The notes: generated by a model not told the origin, from the letters alone. A DNA stretch of 20,590 nucleotides from Candidatus Omnitrophota bacterium (GCA_017987425.1 JAGNTT010000020.1:1-20590), one strand, 5' to 3'; positions 7,374 through 15,957 are shown, counted from the first letter of the stretch. Made by a program: numbers and translations.

Positions 7374-10300
7374 TCAGATACTTGCTGTCTGAATTTGAGA
7401 TTCATCGACACCCTGGCTCAGTAAAGGCAACGCGCTCTTAATCGGTTGAATGTTGATGATGACCGGAACAAATCCCTCTATACCCTGCTGCCGAATGGCT
7501 TCTAATATCTGCGGATCAAATTCAATCTGCAACCCGCCATTTTCCTTATTGACCTCAATTTTCAATCTGGCAGGATTTAAGTCGATACCGCCGAGGGGCG
7601 TCTCTTTGACAACCGTTGAAGATTCACCCGTCTCCGCCGATTCATTTACAGGGGGAGTGTAAGGAATCCACGCCCCTTCCACAAGACGGTAGACTTCAGT
7701 CGCACCACGAATCTGATAATCTCCCTCTTCGGTAAAATTAAAGGAAGTTTCTTCAACTACCTCCACACGATATCCGCGTATCTTTAAATATTCCGGAACA
7801 GAAGTATTGCCCGGCGCCATTTCTTCGGCTGTAAGCTCGACGAAACGTGAACCCTGATTATTGATGGAGCCTTGAACCGTTACCCTCGCGTTATCGACAG
7901 CGCGAATGCGCAAGGTTCCATTAATATCCGCATTTTCCAATCGGATGTTTGTTCCGTCGAGAAGAACAACGGAATTGTTGGTAATACTTCCGCCTTTGAT
8001 TTTATTTTGAACATCCGCGGGAGTCACGGCAAAACGAGGAGAAAAAATCACCCTCGCCCCTTCAGTGATCGGGATACCATGAACCAAACGCTGTTCTCCG
8101 GCGACATTGACTGTAACACCAGCCCGCGCCAATAAATTTCGATTGTATTTATAACGATCAGACTCACCCGTCGGCATCGCGTCGGCGGCATTGCCTTTTT
8201 TAACGACATCCAATGCGCCGGACATGCTGTTCTTAACCGGTGAAAACGCCATGAGCCTGTCGAAATTCGTAAAACCAACCTGATTACCCGGAAGAGACTT
8301 GGCATAATCCTGCATCATGGTTTCCGCACGAGTGGGTTTGAACTGCGTCTTCTCGGGATTGGAATATTTCGGGTTGATGAATTCGCCGAATATACCGCCG
8401 GTCTCGTTGAGCTTCTGCCCATAGACGCCGTTCTCAACAATGAAAACATTCATGTTTCCCGGAAAAGGAGACTTGCCTGTACTCGGGTCAGCCACATCAC
8501 CCAAATGTGCCAGAATGAATTTATGAATTTTTTCGGCCAGCCCTTCACCATAATCCGCAAAAACAGCCGGCGTCGTTAACGCCTCCCCGCGTTTAAATTT
8601 ATCCGTGACGAATCCGCCTTCATTGATATATCCTTCGGCTTTAAGACGTTCAAAAACTTCATTCGCCCGTTCCGCACTGACACTCTCAAGTTCTTGAGCG
8701 GAGATCGGCCGTCCCTGAGCGTTCTTCGTCAGAAAAGGTCCGAGTTCGTTATATTCAACGTTAAATGTTTGTGAATTATTATTCTGGTTGCTTTGAAGGA
8801 AGTCATACACCGCCTGGGAATTGGCCCCAAACAATTGAGCATCGACAATGGCCGCCCGGCCTTCTATCTTAAATTTATCCGTCAATACACCGCGGGCATT
8901 GATCAGACCGCTTTCTTCCAAAGCATTCCAAATCTGATCGGCATTAGCAACAGCACCCTGAAGACCTTCCCGGGTAATCTGGCCAAAGCTCATTTCAACA
9001 ATGGCACCGGCAGCTTCACCGGCTCCACGAGGGACAGTCAAAAAATTCATCGCAAAATTATTTCTGACGGAATTACCCAGACCGGCTGGAATGACGTTAA
9101 AGACCTGGCCGTTGGTATCCTGGAAGAAAACAGTGTGCGTGATGCCCTGGGTTGCAAACAACTCCTGAATATCCGCCTGCTTGATGAGCATATGAATATC
9201 GCCGTGGCCATGCGGTTTTTCCTGGAAACGGTAAGGATTTTGTTCGTCGAGAACGAAATCGGCATTGTTATTTTTAACAGCCGGAACAGCCCCTTGTTTT
9301 AAGACGATAATCTGATTCACATTTCCCGCGCGAACTTCTTCGCTGGTCGGATTGATCGATAATCCGTCCATTCCGAAATAATTATTTTCTTCCAGTAAAC
9401 GCACTGTCAAATCATGCGTATCGTTGGACGTCATGATGATAAACGGAACCCTGCGGCTCTCGCCGTTGATTTCGTTTGATCTGTTCTGAAGAGCCAGAAT
9501 GGATTCGGCATAGGTCTGCAGATAACTGCGGTTTGTGACCAGATCGGAAACAATCCCAACCTTGATACCGCGATACCCTAAACGGTCACCGACACCACCC
9601 GCGACAATCACATACGCGGATTTGTTGGCGACTTTTAAACCCTCTTCTGAAAGGTCGGAAAATTCCTGGCCGATTTCCGGGATACTCTGGCCGCTAGGAA
9701 CCTTGGGCCCGAAACCTTCAAAAGGATTAGCTCCCTTTTTGGAACTTTCCAATAGTATTCTGACGTTATCTTTGTAGGATGCCAGGCCGCCACTATAATT
9801 TCGGTCAAGCTCGATCAACTGATTGAGAGCCGCGATTTTCTGGTCATCATTGACCCCGGGGGCTTCCCATCCAGCCAAAAGATTAATCTCACCAATGGCG
9901 ACCAGTCTTTCAAGAATTTCTCCTTGGGCCTGTTCGGTAATGACTTCACGGGCAATATTATCACGCACAACCTGCGGGATAGAGGCATTAGCGGTCAGAC
10001 GTTCCTTCAGATCACTCTGCATAGCGCGGTCTGCAGGTCTGCTCTCGGCGCCGGCCGCAGAAAAAGGTGCTGTATTACTTCCGTCCTCAAACACAATCGC
10101 GCGGGCAATTTCCTGAAGAATGGCGCGCTGGGCTTCATCCTGCCAGCCAAGCTGATCGGCAATGGCCTGGGTTTCAGCGGAAAATGCAACCTCTCCCTTG
10201 AGAGCATTGACCAGCGGCTCAAAATAGGCCTCCCCGCTAAAACGGCGAAGCTCTTCCCATTTTGCAAAAGTCGCAAGAGTCGCCTGTTTACCGTTATTAA

Positions 10301-11540
10301 ATAAGAGAAACGATACGTTTCTTCCAACCCCGCCCACCCCTGTCATGGCAAAGGTAAATTTGAGAACTGCTTTTCCGTCCGGATTTTCAAAAGATGCCGA
10401 AGTACCGCCTAAACGCTGAAAATCTTCAAGGCTTAAGGTTTCACGTACCGCGCCTATATTTTCACCGGCGAAACCGCCAGAAAAATATTTTCGGGGAAGA
10501 GGCTCGCCCGTGGAAGGATCAAGGTCTTCTTTAATATAATTGAAAACGCCCTGACGATAAGCGGCCAAATACTGCTGATAAATTTTTTCTTTGTCCGATC
10601 TGTCGGCAACATCCACACCTAAAATTTTTGCCTGATTGCTGTAAATTTCATTGAGGATATTGTTCTTCAAATTATCTTTGAACCAGCTGGCCAAAATCAA
10701 TGCGTGATAAATTTGCCGAAGCTGGCTGAAATTCTTTCCTTCGTTAACTTCCTTTTCAATCTCAGGAATAATGATCTCGCGGACTAATTCGGAAGAAATC
10801 GTACTGACTTCATTAAACTCATTCTCTTGCGGACGGTTCGGTCCCAAAATCTCCGACGCGCGGCTCTGATCAATCGCGATGTAATCCTGCTCCATCAAAA
10901 CTTTAAGGTGAGATTCAACGACATAGGCGGCATCCTTCGTCTCAACGACGACGGCTTTATGAGGGACAATCCACACTTTATTAAATGTGCTCATCGGAAT
11001 ATCAGTGGTTCCGTATTTCTCGACAGCTTTCTTATAGACCCTGTTCCAGAAATCCTTGCCGAGATCCTTTTCGGGGTAGATCATCGAAGCGGAAAGTTGC
11101 TTGAGAATATAATCCTGGGCCAAGAGATCACGACCCATTTCGGTTAAACCGAATTCCTGGGGAATGATCTTGTTGTTTTCATAAGGAGAAAGGTTGACCC
11201 ACAAGTCCTTGTCCGGAATCGTCAGGGATGCCAGAAAATATTTGACCAATTTCTGGCCTTCCTTTTGGATGGCATCGGAAGACATATCGGAATTACCCGG
11301 ATCAACGATGAAGTCAAAAACCAAAGGATTCTCTTTATGAAGGGAAATTCCCTTAAGCAAAGGCGGAACAAACTGCTCGGAAGGACTGACTATAGTTCCC
11401 GGTTTGGGAAGGCTGAAAACGCTGAACGTTTGGGCTTGAACGGTGCCGGAAGGCAAAATAAAGAAAACGGAAAGGACAAAAATCTGGGCAGCAGACAATA
11501 TTCTAAAAAAAACAGACGACCTGAAATGTGATTGCGACAT
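7374..11540 (-). CDS. Giant exported protein: conserved frame around a plant-type UDP-sugar pyrophosphorylase
   Basis: The product has 1,388 residues. A signal peptide (1-37, cleavage near VQAQ) and the same N-terminal domain as the neighbouring giant protein (to 356) come first; a linker follows. Residues about 545-1270 are a full UDP-sugar pyrophosphorylase (EC 2.7.7.64, which makes UDP-sugars from sugar-1-phosphate and UTP). Visible marks are the nucleotide loop VAGGVGDRLGYRGIK (646-660), IMTSNDTH (702-709), EKPHGHGDIH (774-783), FFQDTNG (805-811), SPFPGN (1024-1029) and a C-terminal beta region ending SVPEYLKIRGYRVE. Two extra segments (about 853-925 and 940-1016), absent from plant enzymes as I recall them, interrupt it. 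The last 73 residues match the other giant protein. There is no cysteine. The ATG at 11540 has AGAGG 8 bases upstream. The catalytic motifs look intact, yet a periplasmic enzyme would lack UTP, so the activity or location is puzzling. Confidence 0.9.
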   Translation of the reverse strand: MSQSHFRSSVFFRILSAAQIFVLSVFFILPSGTVQAQTFSVFSLPKPGTIVSPSEQFVPPLLKGISLHKENPLVFDFIVDPGNSDMSSDAIQKEGQKLVKYFLASLTIPDKDLWVNLSPYENNKIIPQEFGLTEMGRDLLAQDYILKQLSASMIYPEKDLGKDFWNRVYKKAVEKYGTTDIPMSTFNKVWIVPHKAVVVETKDAAYVVESHLKVLMEQDYIAIDQSRASEILGPNRPQENEFNEVSTISSELVREIIIPEIEKEVNEGKNFSQLRQIYHALILASWFKDNLKNNILNEIYSNQAKILGVDVADRSDKEKIYQQYLAAYRQGVFNYIKEDLDPSTGEPLPRKYFSGGFAGENIGAVRETLSLEDFQRLGGTSASFENPDGKAVLKFTFAMTGVGGVGRNVSFLLFNNGKQATLATFAKWEELRRFSGEAYFEPLVNALKGEVAFSAETQAIADQLGWQDEAQRAILQEIARAIVFEDGSNTAPFSAAGAESRPADRAMQSDLKERLTANASIPQVVRDNIAREVITEQAQGEILERLVAIGEINLLAGWEAPGVNDDQKIAALNQLIELDRNYSGGLASYKDNVRILLESSKKGANPFEGFGPKVPSGQSIPEIGQEFSDLSEEGLKVANKSAYVIVAGGVGDRLGYRGIKVGIVSDLVTNRSYLQTYAESILALQNRSNEINGESRRVPFIIMTSNDTHDLTVRLLEENNYFGMDGLSINPTSEEVRAGNVNQIIVLKQGAVPAVKNNNADFVLDEQNPYRFQEKPHGHGDIHMLIKQADIQELFATQGITHTVFFQDTNGQVFNVIPAGLGNSVRNNFAMNFLTVPRGAGEAAGAIVEMSFGQITREGLQGAVANADQIWNALEESGLINARGVLTDKFKIEGRAAIVDAQLFGANSQAVYDFLQSNQNNNSQTFNVEYNELGPFLTKNAQGRPISAQELESVSAERANEVFERLKAEGYINEGGFVTDKFKRGEALTTPAVFADYGEGLAEKIHKFILAHLGDVADPSTGKSPFPGNMNVFIVENGVYGQKLNETGGIFGEFINPKYSNPEKTQFKPTRAETMMQDYAKSLPGNQVGFTNFDRLMAFSPVKNSMSGALDVVKKGNAADAMPTGESDRYKYNRNLLARAGVTVNVAGEQRLVHGIPITEGARVIFSPRFAVTPADVQNKIKGGSITNNSVVLLDGTNIRLENADINGTLRIRAVDNARVTVQGSINNQGSRFVELTAEEMAPGNTSVPEYLKIRGYRVEVVEETSFNFTEEGDYQIRGATEVYRLVEGAWIPYTPPVNESAETGESSTVVKETPLGGIDLNPARLKIEVNKENGGLQIEFDPQILEAIRQQGIEGFVPVIINIQPIKSALPLLSQGVDESQIQTASI

Positions 11541-11609
11541 TCCGATTCCTCTTTATTGTTGGCATTTGGTGTTAGATGGAGTATCAAATAAAAAGATTGA
11601 AGCACCTAA

Positions 11610-11638
11610 AATATAACACAAAATTACAGGTCCAACAA
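11610..11638 (-). promoter_or_regulatory. Candidate promoter of the pyrophosphorylase fusion gene
   Basis: On the minus strand TTGTTG (11633-11638) and TATATT (11610-11615) are separated by exactly 17 bases in the AT-rich gap after tex. The -10 is good (5 of 6) and the -35 is weak. A shifted alternative, TTGAAA with TAATTT, overlaps it. Confidence 0.35.
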
Positions 11639-11653
11639 ATATTTTTCAAAAAG

Positions 11654-13918
11654 TTAAAATGACGGATAAATGGACTTACGCTTGGGTGCCCCCGGTGCGT
11701 TTTTGTCCGTACGGGGCTTTTCTTTAACATTATGTGCAACTTTTGGGCCACCCGCAGAAACCGCTACTTTTGGTCCGAACGTAGGATTAGCCTTCATCGA
11801 CAGAGCAATCCTCTGCCTCGCCAAATCCACTTCCATAACCGTCACGGCAACCTTCTGGTGAACATGCACGATGTCCGCCGGACTCTTGACAAACTTCTCC
11901 GACATTTCGCTGATATGAACCAATCCGTCATGGTGAACACCGATGTCCACAAAACAGCCGAAATTGGTGATGTTCGTGACGATGCCGTTTAGTTTCATGC
12001 CAGGAGTAAGCTGGTCGATGGCATGAACGCCATCTTTAAATTGCACCACCTCGAATTGGGCGCGCGGATCACGTCCGGGCTTTGCCAATTCCTGCATGAT
12101 ATCCTGTAGCGTCGGAAGCCCGACGGAGTCACTGACATATTTATGAACGTCGATCTTTTTACGCAGAGCTTCATCGGACATCAAATCCTTAAGGGAACAA
12201 TTCATGTCCCTGGCCATGCGTTCAATCAAAGCATACCGCTCCGGATGGACCGCGCTTGCATCCAACGGGTTGACAGCGTCACGAATCCTAAGGAAGCCCG
12301 CCGCCTGCTCAAAAACCTTGGCGCTCAAGCGCGGAATGGCTTTCAATTCCTCGCGCGTCGCGAATGCCCCGTGCTGATTACGGTGATCGACAACGGCCTG
12401 CGCCAGCGCCGGGCCGAGCCCTGAAACATACATCAAAAGCTGTTTACTGGCCGTATTTAATTCAACACCCACCTGGTTGACGCAACTGCTCACAATATCG
12501 TCGAGCCCGCTTTTAAGTTTACCCTGATCCACGTCGTGCTGATACTGTCCGACGCCGATGCTTTTGGGATCAATCTTGACCAGCTCCGCCAAGGGGTCCT
12601 GCAGACGGCGGCCGATCGATACTGACCCGCGCACGGTAACGTCGTGCGTCGGAAATTCATCGCGTGCAACTTCGGAAGCGGAATAAATGGAGGCGCCGCT
12701 TTCATTGACCATGATGATTAAAATCTCTTTGGGCAGATTAAGGCCGCGGATAAATGATTCCGTCTCGCGGCTGGCCGTCCCGTTGCCGATGGCAATCGCT
12801 TCAACTTGGTGTTTTGTGCATAAATGCTTGACGACCGCGACCGCTTCTTCAGCCTGGGATTCCGACTGTCCGATATATATCGTTTTGTTCTCCAAAAGTT
12901 TTCCCTGCGCGTCGAGAGCGACCATCTTGCAGCCGGTACGGAAACCGGGATCGACGGCAAGCACGCGTTTCTGTCCGAGAGCCGCCTCCATCAACAACTG
13001 ACGCAGATTCTTGGCAAAAACCACGATGGCTTCCTCGTCGGCTTTTTGTTTTGTGATCATACGGATTTCCGATTCCATCGACAAAGACAGAAGTCTTTTA
13101 TACGAATCCTCTACAGCCAAAAGTACCTGACGGGACGACGAATTCTCACCTTTGACAAATTTGGTACGGACAATCTCCAGAGCTTCGTCTTCCGGCGGCA
13201 AAACACGCAACGTCAGAATTTCTTCCTTCTCTCCTCTGCGCATCGCCAGAACACGATGGGACGGGGACGCGGACACAGCCTCGGTCAGGTCAAAATAATC
13301 CTTAAATTTTATACCGGCCTCTTCTTTTCCCTTAATTACCTTTGAAATGAAGACGGCTTTAGTTAAAAACAGATCGCGCATCTTGGCACGCACTTCGGCA
13401 TCTTCGTTCACCCATTCGGCGATGATGTCGCGGGCGCCGGCCAGGGCCTCGTCCGTCGACATGACCTTCTTTTCAACATCCACAAAAGGCAAAGCCGCCT
13501 CTTCGGGATTGATTTCGGCTTTTTGCTCGAAAATAATCTGAGCCAGAGGTTCCAGTCCTTTTTCCTTGGCCACCGTCGCACGGGTGCGGCGTTTGGGCTT
13601 ATAGGGAAGGTACAAATCTTCAAGTTCGGCCATCGTCTCGACGGCAATAATCTTTTCCTTCAGTTCATCTGTCAGCTTACCCTGCTTGGCGATGGATTCC
13701 AAAATAGCTTCGCGGCGCTTATCCAGTTCGCGTAATTCCTGAATGCGGTCACGGATCTTGGTGACTTGCACTTCATCAAGACTCCCCGTTACTTCCTTGC
13801 GGTACCTGGAAATAAACGGGACAGTTGCGCCATCATCCAGCAGGATGACGGTATCAGTGACTTGCTTGGGCCTTAATTTCAATTCCCCGGAAATTTTAGA
13901 GATGTGGGCAGGTTCCAT
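11654..13918 (-). CDS. tex: Tex family RNA-binding protein (S1 domain)
   Basis: The product (754 residues from the ATG) is collinear with Tex proteins such as that of E. coli (about 770). Tex is a cytosolic nucleic-acid-binding factor tied to transcription. The helical N-terminal part contains ATVPFISRYRKEVTGSLDE (31-49) and DLYLPYKPKRRTR (101-113). A YqgF/RNase H-like domain starts near 318 (VLAVDPGFRTG). The block RLQDPLAELVKIDPKSIGVG (438-457) is a family hallmark. A helix-hairpin-helix region follows (about 485-555), and an S1 RNA-binding domain lies at about 641-709 (NFGCFVDIGVHHDGLVHIS), with a basic tail. I chose the ATG at 13918 because it matches the family's N-terminus. An in-frame GTG at 13939, 7 codons earlier and inside a hairpin, has an AAGGGGG upstream and cannot be excluded. 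Unlike the two giant proteins it contains several cysteines. Confidence 0.95.
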   Translation of the reverse strand: MEPAHISKISGELKLRPKQVTDTVILLDDGATVPFISRYRKEVTGSLDEVQVTKIRDRIQELRELDKRREAILESIAKQGKLTDELKEKIIAVETMAELEDLYLPYKPKRRTRATVAKEKGLEPLAQIIFEQKAEINPEEAALPFVDVEKKVMSTDEALAGARDIIAEWVNEDAEVRAKMRDLFLTKAVFISKVIKGKEEAGIKFKDYFDLTEAVSASPSHRVLAMRRGEKEEILTLRVLPPEDEALEIVRTKFVKGENSSSRQVLLAVEDSYKRLLSLSMESEIRMITKQKADEEAIVVFAKNLRQLLMEAALGQKRVLAVDPGFRTGCKMVALDAQGKLLENKTIYIGQSESQAEEAVAVVKHLCTKHQVEAIAIGNGTASRETESFIRGLNLPKEILIIMVNESGASIYSASEVARDEFPTHDVTVRGSVSIGRRLQDPLAELVKIDPKSIGVGQYQHDVDQGKLKSGLDDIVSSCVNQVGVELNTASKQLLMYVSGLGPALAQAVVDHRNQHGAFATREELKAIPRLSAKVFEQAAGFLRIRDAVNPLDASAVHPERYALIERMARDMNCSLKDLMSDEALRKKIDVHKYVSDSVGLPTLQDIMQELAKPGRDPRAQFEVVQFKDGVHAIDQLTPGMKLNGIVTNITNFGCFVDIGVHHDGLVHISEMSEKFVKSPADIVHVHQKVAVTVMEVDLARQRIALSMKANPTFGPKVAVSAGGPKVAHNVKEKPRTDKNAPGAPKRKSIYPSF

Positions 13919-13931
13919 AATAAATGAAGAA

Positions 13932-13954
13932 GGGGACACAGTTGTCTGTGCCCC
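13932..13954. repeat. REP-like hairpin upstream of tex
   Basis: GGGGACACAG pairs with CTGTGCCCC around a TTGT loop, with a single bulged A. It overlaps the alternative GTG start of tex. The half-site GGGGACACA recurs at 15647. Similar GGGGACA/TGTCCCC palindromes are common as dispersed REP-type elements in some bacteria; two sites here cannot prove that. Confidence 0.4.
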
Positions 13955-14041
13955 CTTAGCTATCCTTTCACATAATAAAACATAAATGTTGATCCAAAAT
14001 ATGAATGATTAAAATCTCGACATTACCGAAACATAAATAGA

Positions 14042-15400
14042 TTAAAACTGGACTGAAGCCCTGACACCGGCTTCGATAGTTTTGTTCTCAGGTTCTACCC
14101 ACCCGCCGTCCACAATTTCGGAGTCATCAATGTGCCAATATCTGACAAATGGTTCAATTCCGAGAGTAATGACCGGCAATATTTTGACAAATTTTACAGA
14201 AGCCCGCACACCGAAACCATGTTTCTGATCGTTACTGATGTCGAAATATCCCGGTACCGGAGCATCCGTTCCCAAATAACTTTTCTGCACACCGAAAACA
14301 AAATAATCAAACTCGGCATTCCCGACGATGCGCCAATCCTTGTTGGGCTGGTAGGTATAGAAGAAACCTAGCGGGACATAATGATAATGCGACTTGCGGT
14401 CATATCCGAAATGACCTGTACTTGTCACCCTGTTGCCGCCTTCATCCAGAAGATAACGGAATCCGTATCCGCCGTACGGTGTCACAACCACCTGAGGAAC
14501 AGGATGGAACTCTTTTCCTATCAATCCTCTGATTTCATACATCCTATTAGAGACGTCATTATCGTGACCAGTCGCCCCTGATGTATAATCCAAATCAGCC
14601 CAAGCGTAACGACCTTCCAAAGAGTAATAATCCATCCACTTGGAGTAAAGTACATCGCCTTCCTGAGGCCTGTATGTATAATTAGCGCCGAGACTGTCAA
14701 ACCAGTCTTCCAATTCAACATCAATGCTGGGTTCAGTGTATGTATAGTAATAACGTTCATACTCAAATGTCAATGAATGTTTGCGAAATTCCACAACACT
14801 TTCGCGCTTGGACTGATTGCTCATTAATTCGGGCTCGTCAAATAAACCTGGTACAGGCTGTTTATACGGGTCATCGGACCTGGGGGCAGGTTTCTCTTTT
14901 CCTTCACTGAAATCCTGCCAGGCGGGAAGGTTCTTTTTTCCTTCGCCGGCGGCTATCTTTTTATCCACCTGAGGATTCCCTGATGAGAATTCATGTTTAA
15001 CACCCTGTTCAATGATAACGTCATCGACAGAACGTTTGTTTTCTTGATCCTTTTGATGTTTTTTGTAGACTTCATCGACGGAGACGGAAGGCTCGGAATC
15101 GCTCTGCGATTTATTGAGCATATCATCGGCAACACCCTGCAGTCTTTTGACCATCTGATCCAAGTCTTCCGGATCTTCGATCTGCTCGGCAGGCTGCTTT
15201 GTTTTTGTTGCGGAATCTGTTGCGCACACTTCGTCCCAGTTAATGCCTGCTTCCGAGGCATGCTGAGAAAAACAATTTAAACGGTTATCAATGGTTTGAT
15301 TGCGCTGATCGACTTTGGTATTTTTGGCGGATGCCGAAGGGACTGCCAGAACAACGGCAATGGCGGCGATGAACAGATAACGATTCGCATTTAAAAACAT
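14042..15400 (-). CDS. Outer-membrane beta-barrel protein with charged N-terminal linker
   Basis: From the ATG at 15400 the product has 452 residues: a signal peptide (about 1-25, ending PSASA), a hydrophilic, charged and Gln/Lys-rich segment to about 200, then a C-terminal half with alternating aromatic and polar residues typical of barrel strands (for example YEIRGLIGKEF, VVVTPYGGYGFRY, HYVPLGFFYTYQ, GIEPFVRYWHI). It ends in SVQF; the terminal Phe is the usual signal for outer-membrane insertion. I chose 15400 because GGAGAAG sits 6 bases upstream and a proper signal peptide follows. An ATG 28 codons earlier (15484, with AAGGGG) would put a poor hydrophobic stretch ahead of it. The N-terminal linker resembles the small exported protein next to it. 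Specific function unknown. Confidence 0.8.
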   Translation of the reverse strand: MFLNANRYLFIAAIAVVLAVPSASAKNTKVDQRNQTIDNRLNCFSQHASEAGINWDEVCATDSATKTKQPAEQIEDPEDLDQMVKRLQGVADDMLNKSQSDSEPSVSVDEVYKKHQKDQENKRSVDDVIIEQGVKHEFSSGNPQVDKKIAAGEGKKNLPAWQDFSEGKEKPAPRSDDPYKQPVPGLFDEPELMSNQSKRESVVEFRKHSLTFEYERYYYTYTEPSIDVELEDWFDSLGANYTYRPQEGDVLYSKWMDYYSLEGRYAWADLDYTSGATGHDNDVSNRMYEIRGLIGKEFHPVPQVVVTPYGGYGFRYLLDEGGNRVTSTGHFGYDRKSHYHYVPLGFFYTYQPNKDWRIVGNAEFDYFVFGVQKSYLGTDAPVPGYFDISNDQKHGFGVRASVKFVKILPVITLGIEPFVRYWHIDDSEIVDGGWVEPENKTIEAGVRASVQF

Positions 15401-15513
15401 ATTCTTCTCCGATTGAACATTAATAAACGCATACCTTAACCCGGGACATATGAAAGACCTTATTAGAAGTAAGATGTTTCGCATGTATTCCCCTTAAACG
15501 TGTGGTTTTCACT

Positions 15514-15543
15514 AATATATTATTAATAGAAGCGATAACTCAA
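15514..15543 (-). promoter_or_regulatory. Candidate promoter of the outer-membrane protein gene
   Basis: On the minus strand TTGAGT (15538-15543) and TATATT (15514-15519) are 18 bases apart in an AT-rich stretch, about 115 bases upstream of the chosen start. The rest of the 15401-15658 gap shows nothing else recognisable. Confidence 0.35.
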
Positions 15544-15646
15544 CAAGTTTAACATTTTTTTAGGGTTTGGCAAGCGCGCATAATAAAGAACAGCCCAAAA
15601 TAGTAGCATATGTTAAATAACAACACCCCTAGCACTTGGCTCAGAT

Positions 15647-15655
15647 GGGGACACA
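15647..15655. repeat. GGGGACACA REP-like half-site
   Basis: Same nine bases as in the hairpin upstream of tex. It lies 3 bases beyond the stop codon of the short exported protein, whose last codons (TTAAGTCCCTAA) may belong to the same element. Confidence 0.3.
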
Positions 15656-15658
15656 TAC

Positions 15659-15934
15659 TTAGGGACTTAATACCGCCCTACCATCATCTTCCCCGACTGC
15701 CCGCTGCGACTGCTCATAAAGCTCATCTATAGTTCTTGGAGAATTCTCATTACTTTCGGGATTGACCGGCTCGATCAGCATTTCTTCGGCCATATCCTGA
15801 TGCTCCCGAAGCATTTCATCCATCGATTTATCCGCAAAAAGATCCTGTGCGTTCTCTGCGTCATCGGCGGAGGCACGGGCGGCGAAAGGAAAAACAACGA
15901 ATGCAATAAAAATGGTCAAAATGAAATTCTTCAT
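15659..15934 (-). CDS. Short exported protein, likely truncated paralogue of the neighbouring outer-membrane protein
   Basis: The frame encodes 91 residues: a clear signal peptide (lysine, hydrophobic core, AARASA at about 18-23) and an acidic, Glu-rich remainder. Two stretches match the linker of the adjacent barrel protein: DEMLREHQDMAEEML resembles DQMVKRLQGVADDML, and TIDELYEQSQ resembles SVDEVYKKHQ, with similar spacing. No barrel follows. It ends next to a REP-like half-site, so it may be the 5' remnant of a duplicated barrel gene or an independent short protein. No ribosome binding site precedes the ATG, and the start sits in the loop of a 15-bp perfect inverted repeat, so translation may be weak, regulated or lost. 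Confidence 0.5.
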   Translation of the reverse strand: MKNFILTIFIAFVVFPFAARASADDAENAQDLFADKSMDEMLREHQDMAEEMLIEPVNPESNENSPRTIDELYEQSQRAVGEDDGRAVLSP

Positions 15935-15957
15935 AGGAAATTAATTTCATTTTGACC
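15914..15957. repeat. 15-bp perfect inverted repeat around a start codon
   Basis: GGTCAAAATGAAATT (15914-15928) and its exact reverse complement (15943-15957) flank a 14-base loop. The loop contains the ATG at 15934 of the short exported protein. In mRNA this would form an AT-rich hairpin over the initiation region. Confidence 0.9.

Noticed and set aside
8793..9302. 169-residue plus-strand ORF
   Set aside because: It lies antisense within the well-supported pyrophosphorylase domain; its length is a by-product of the opposite frame.
12824..13345. 173-residue plus-strand ORF
   Set aside because: It is fully inside tex on the other strand, and tex matches its family end to end.
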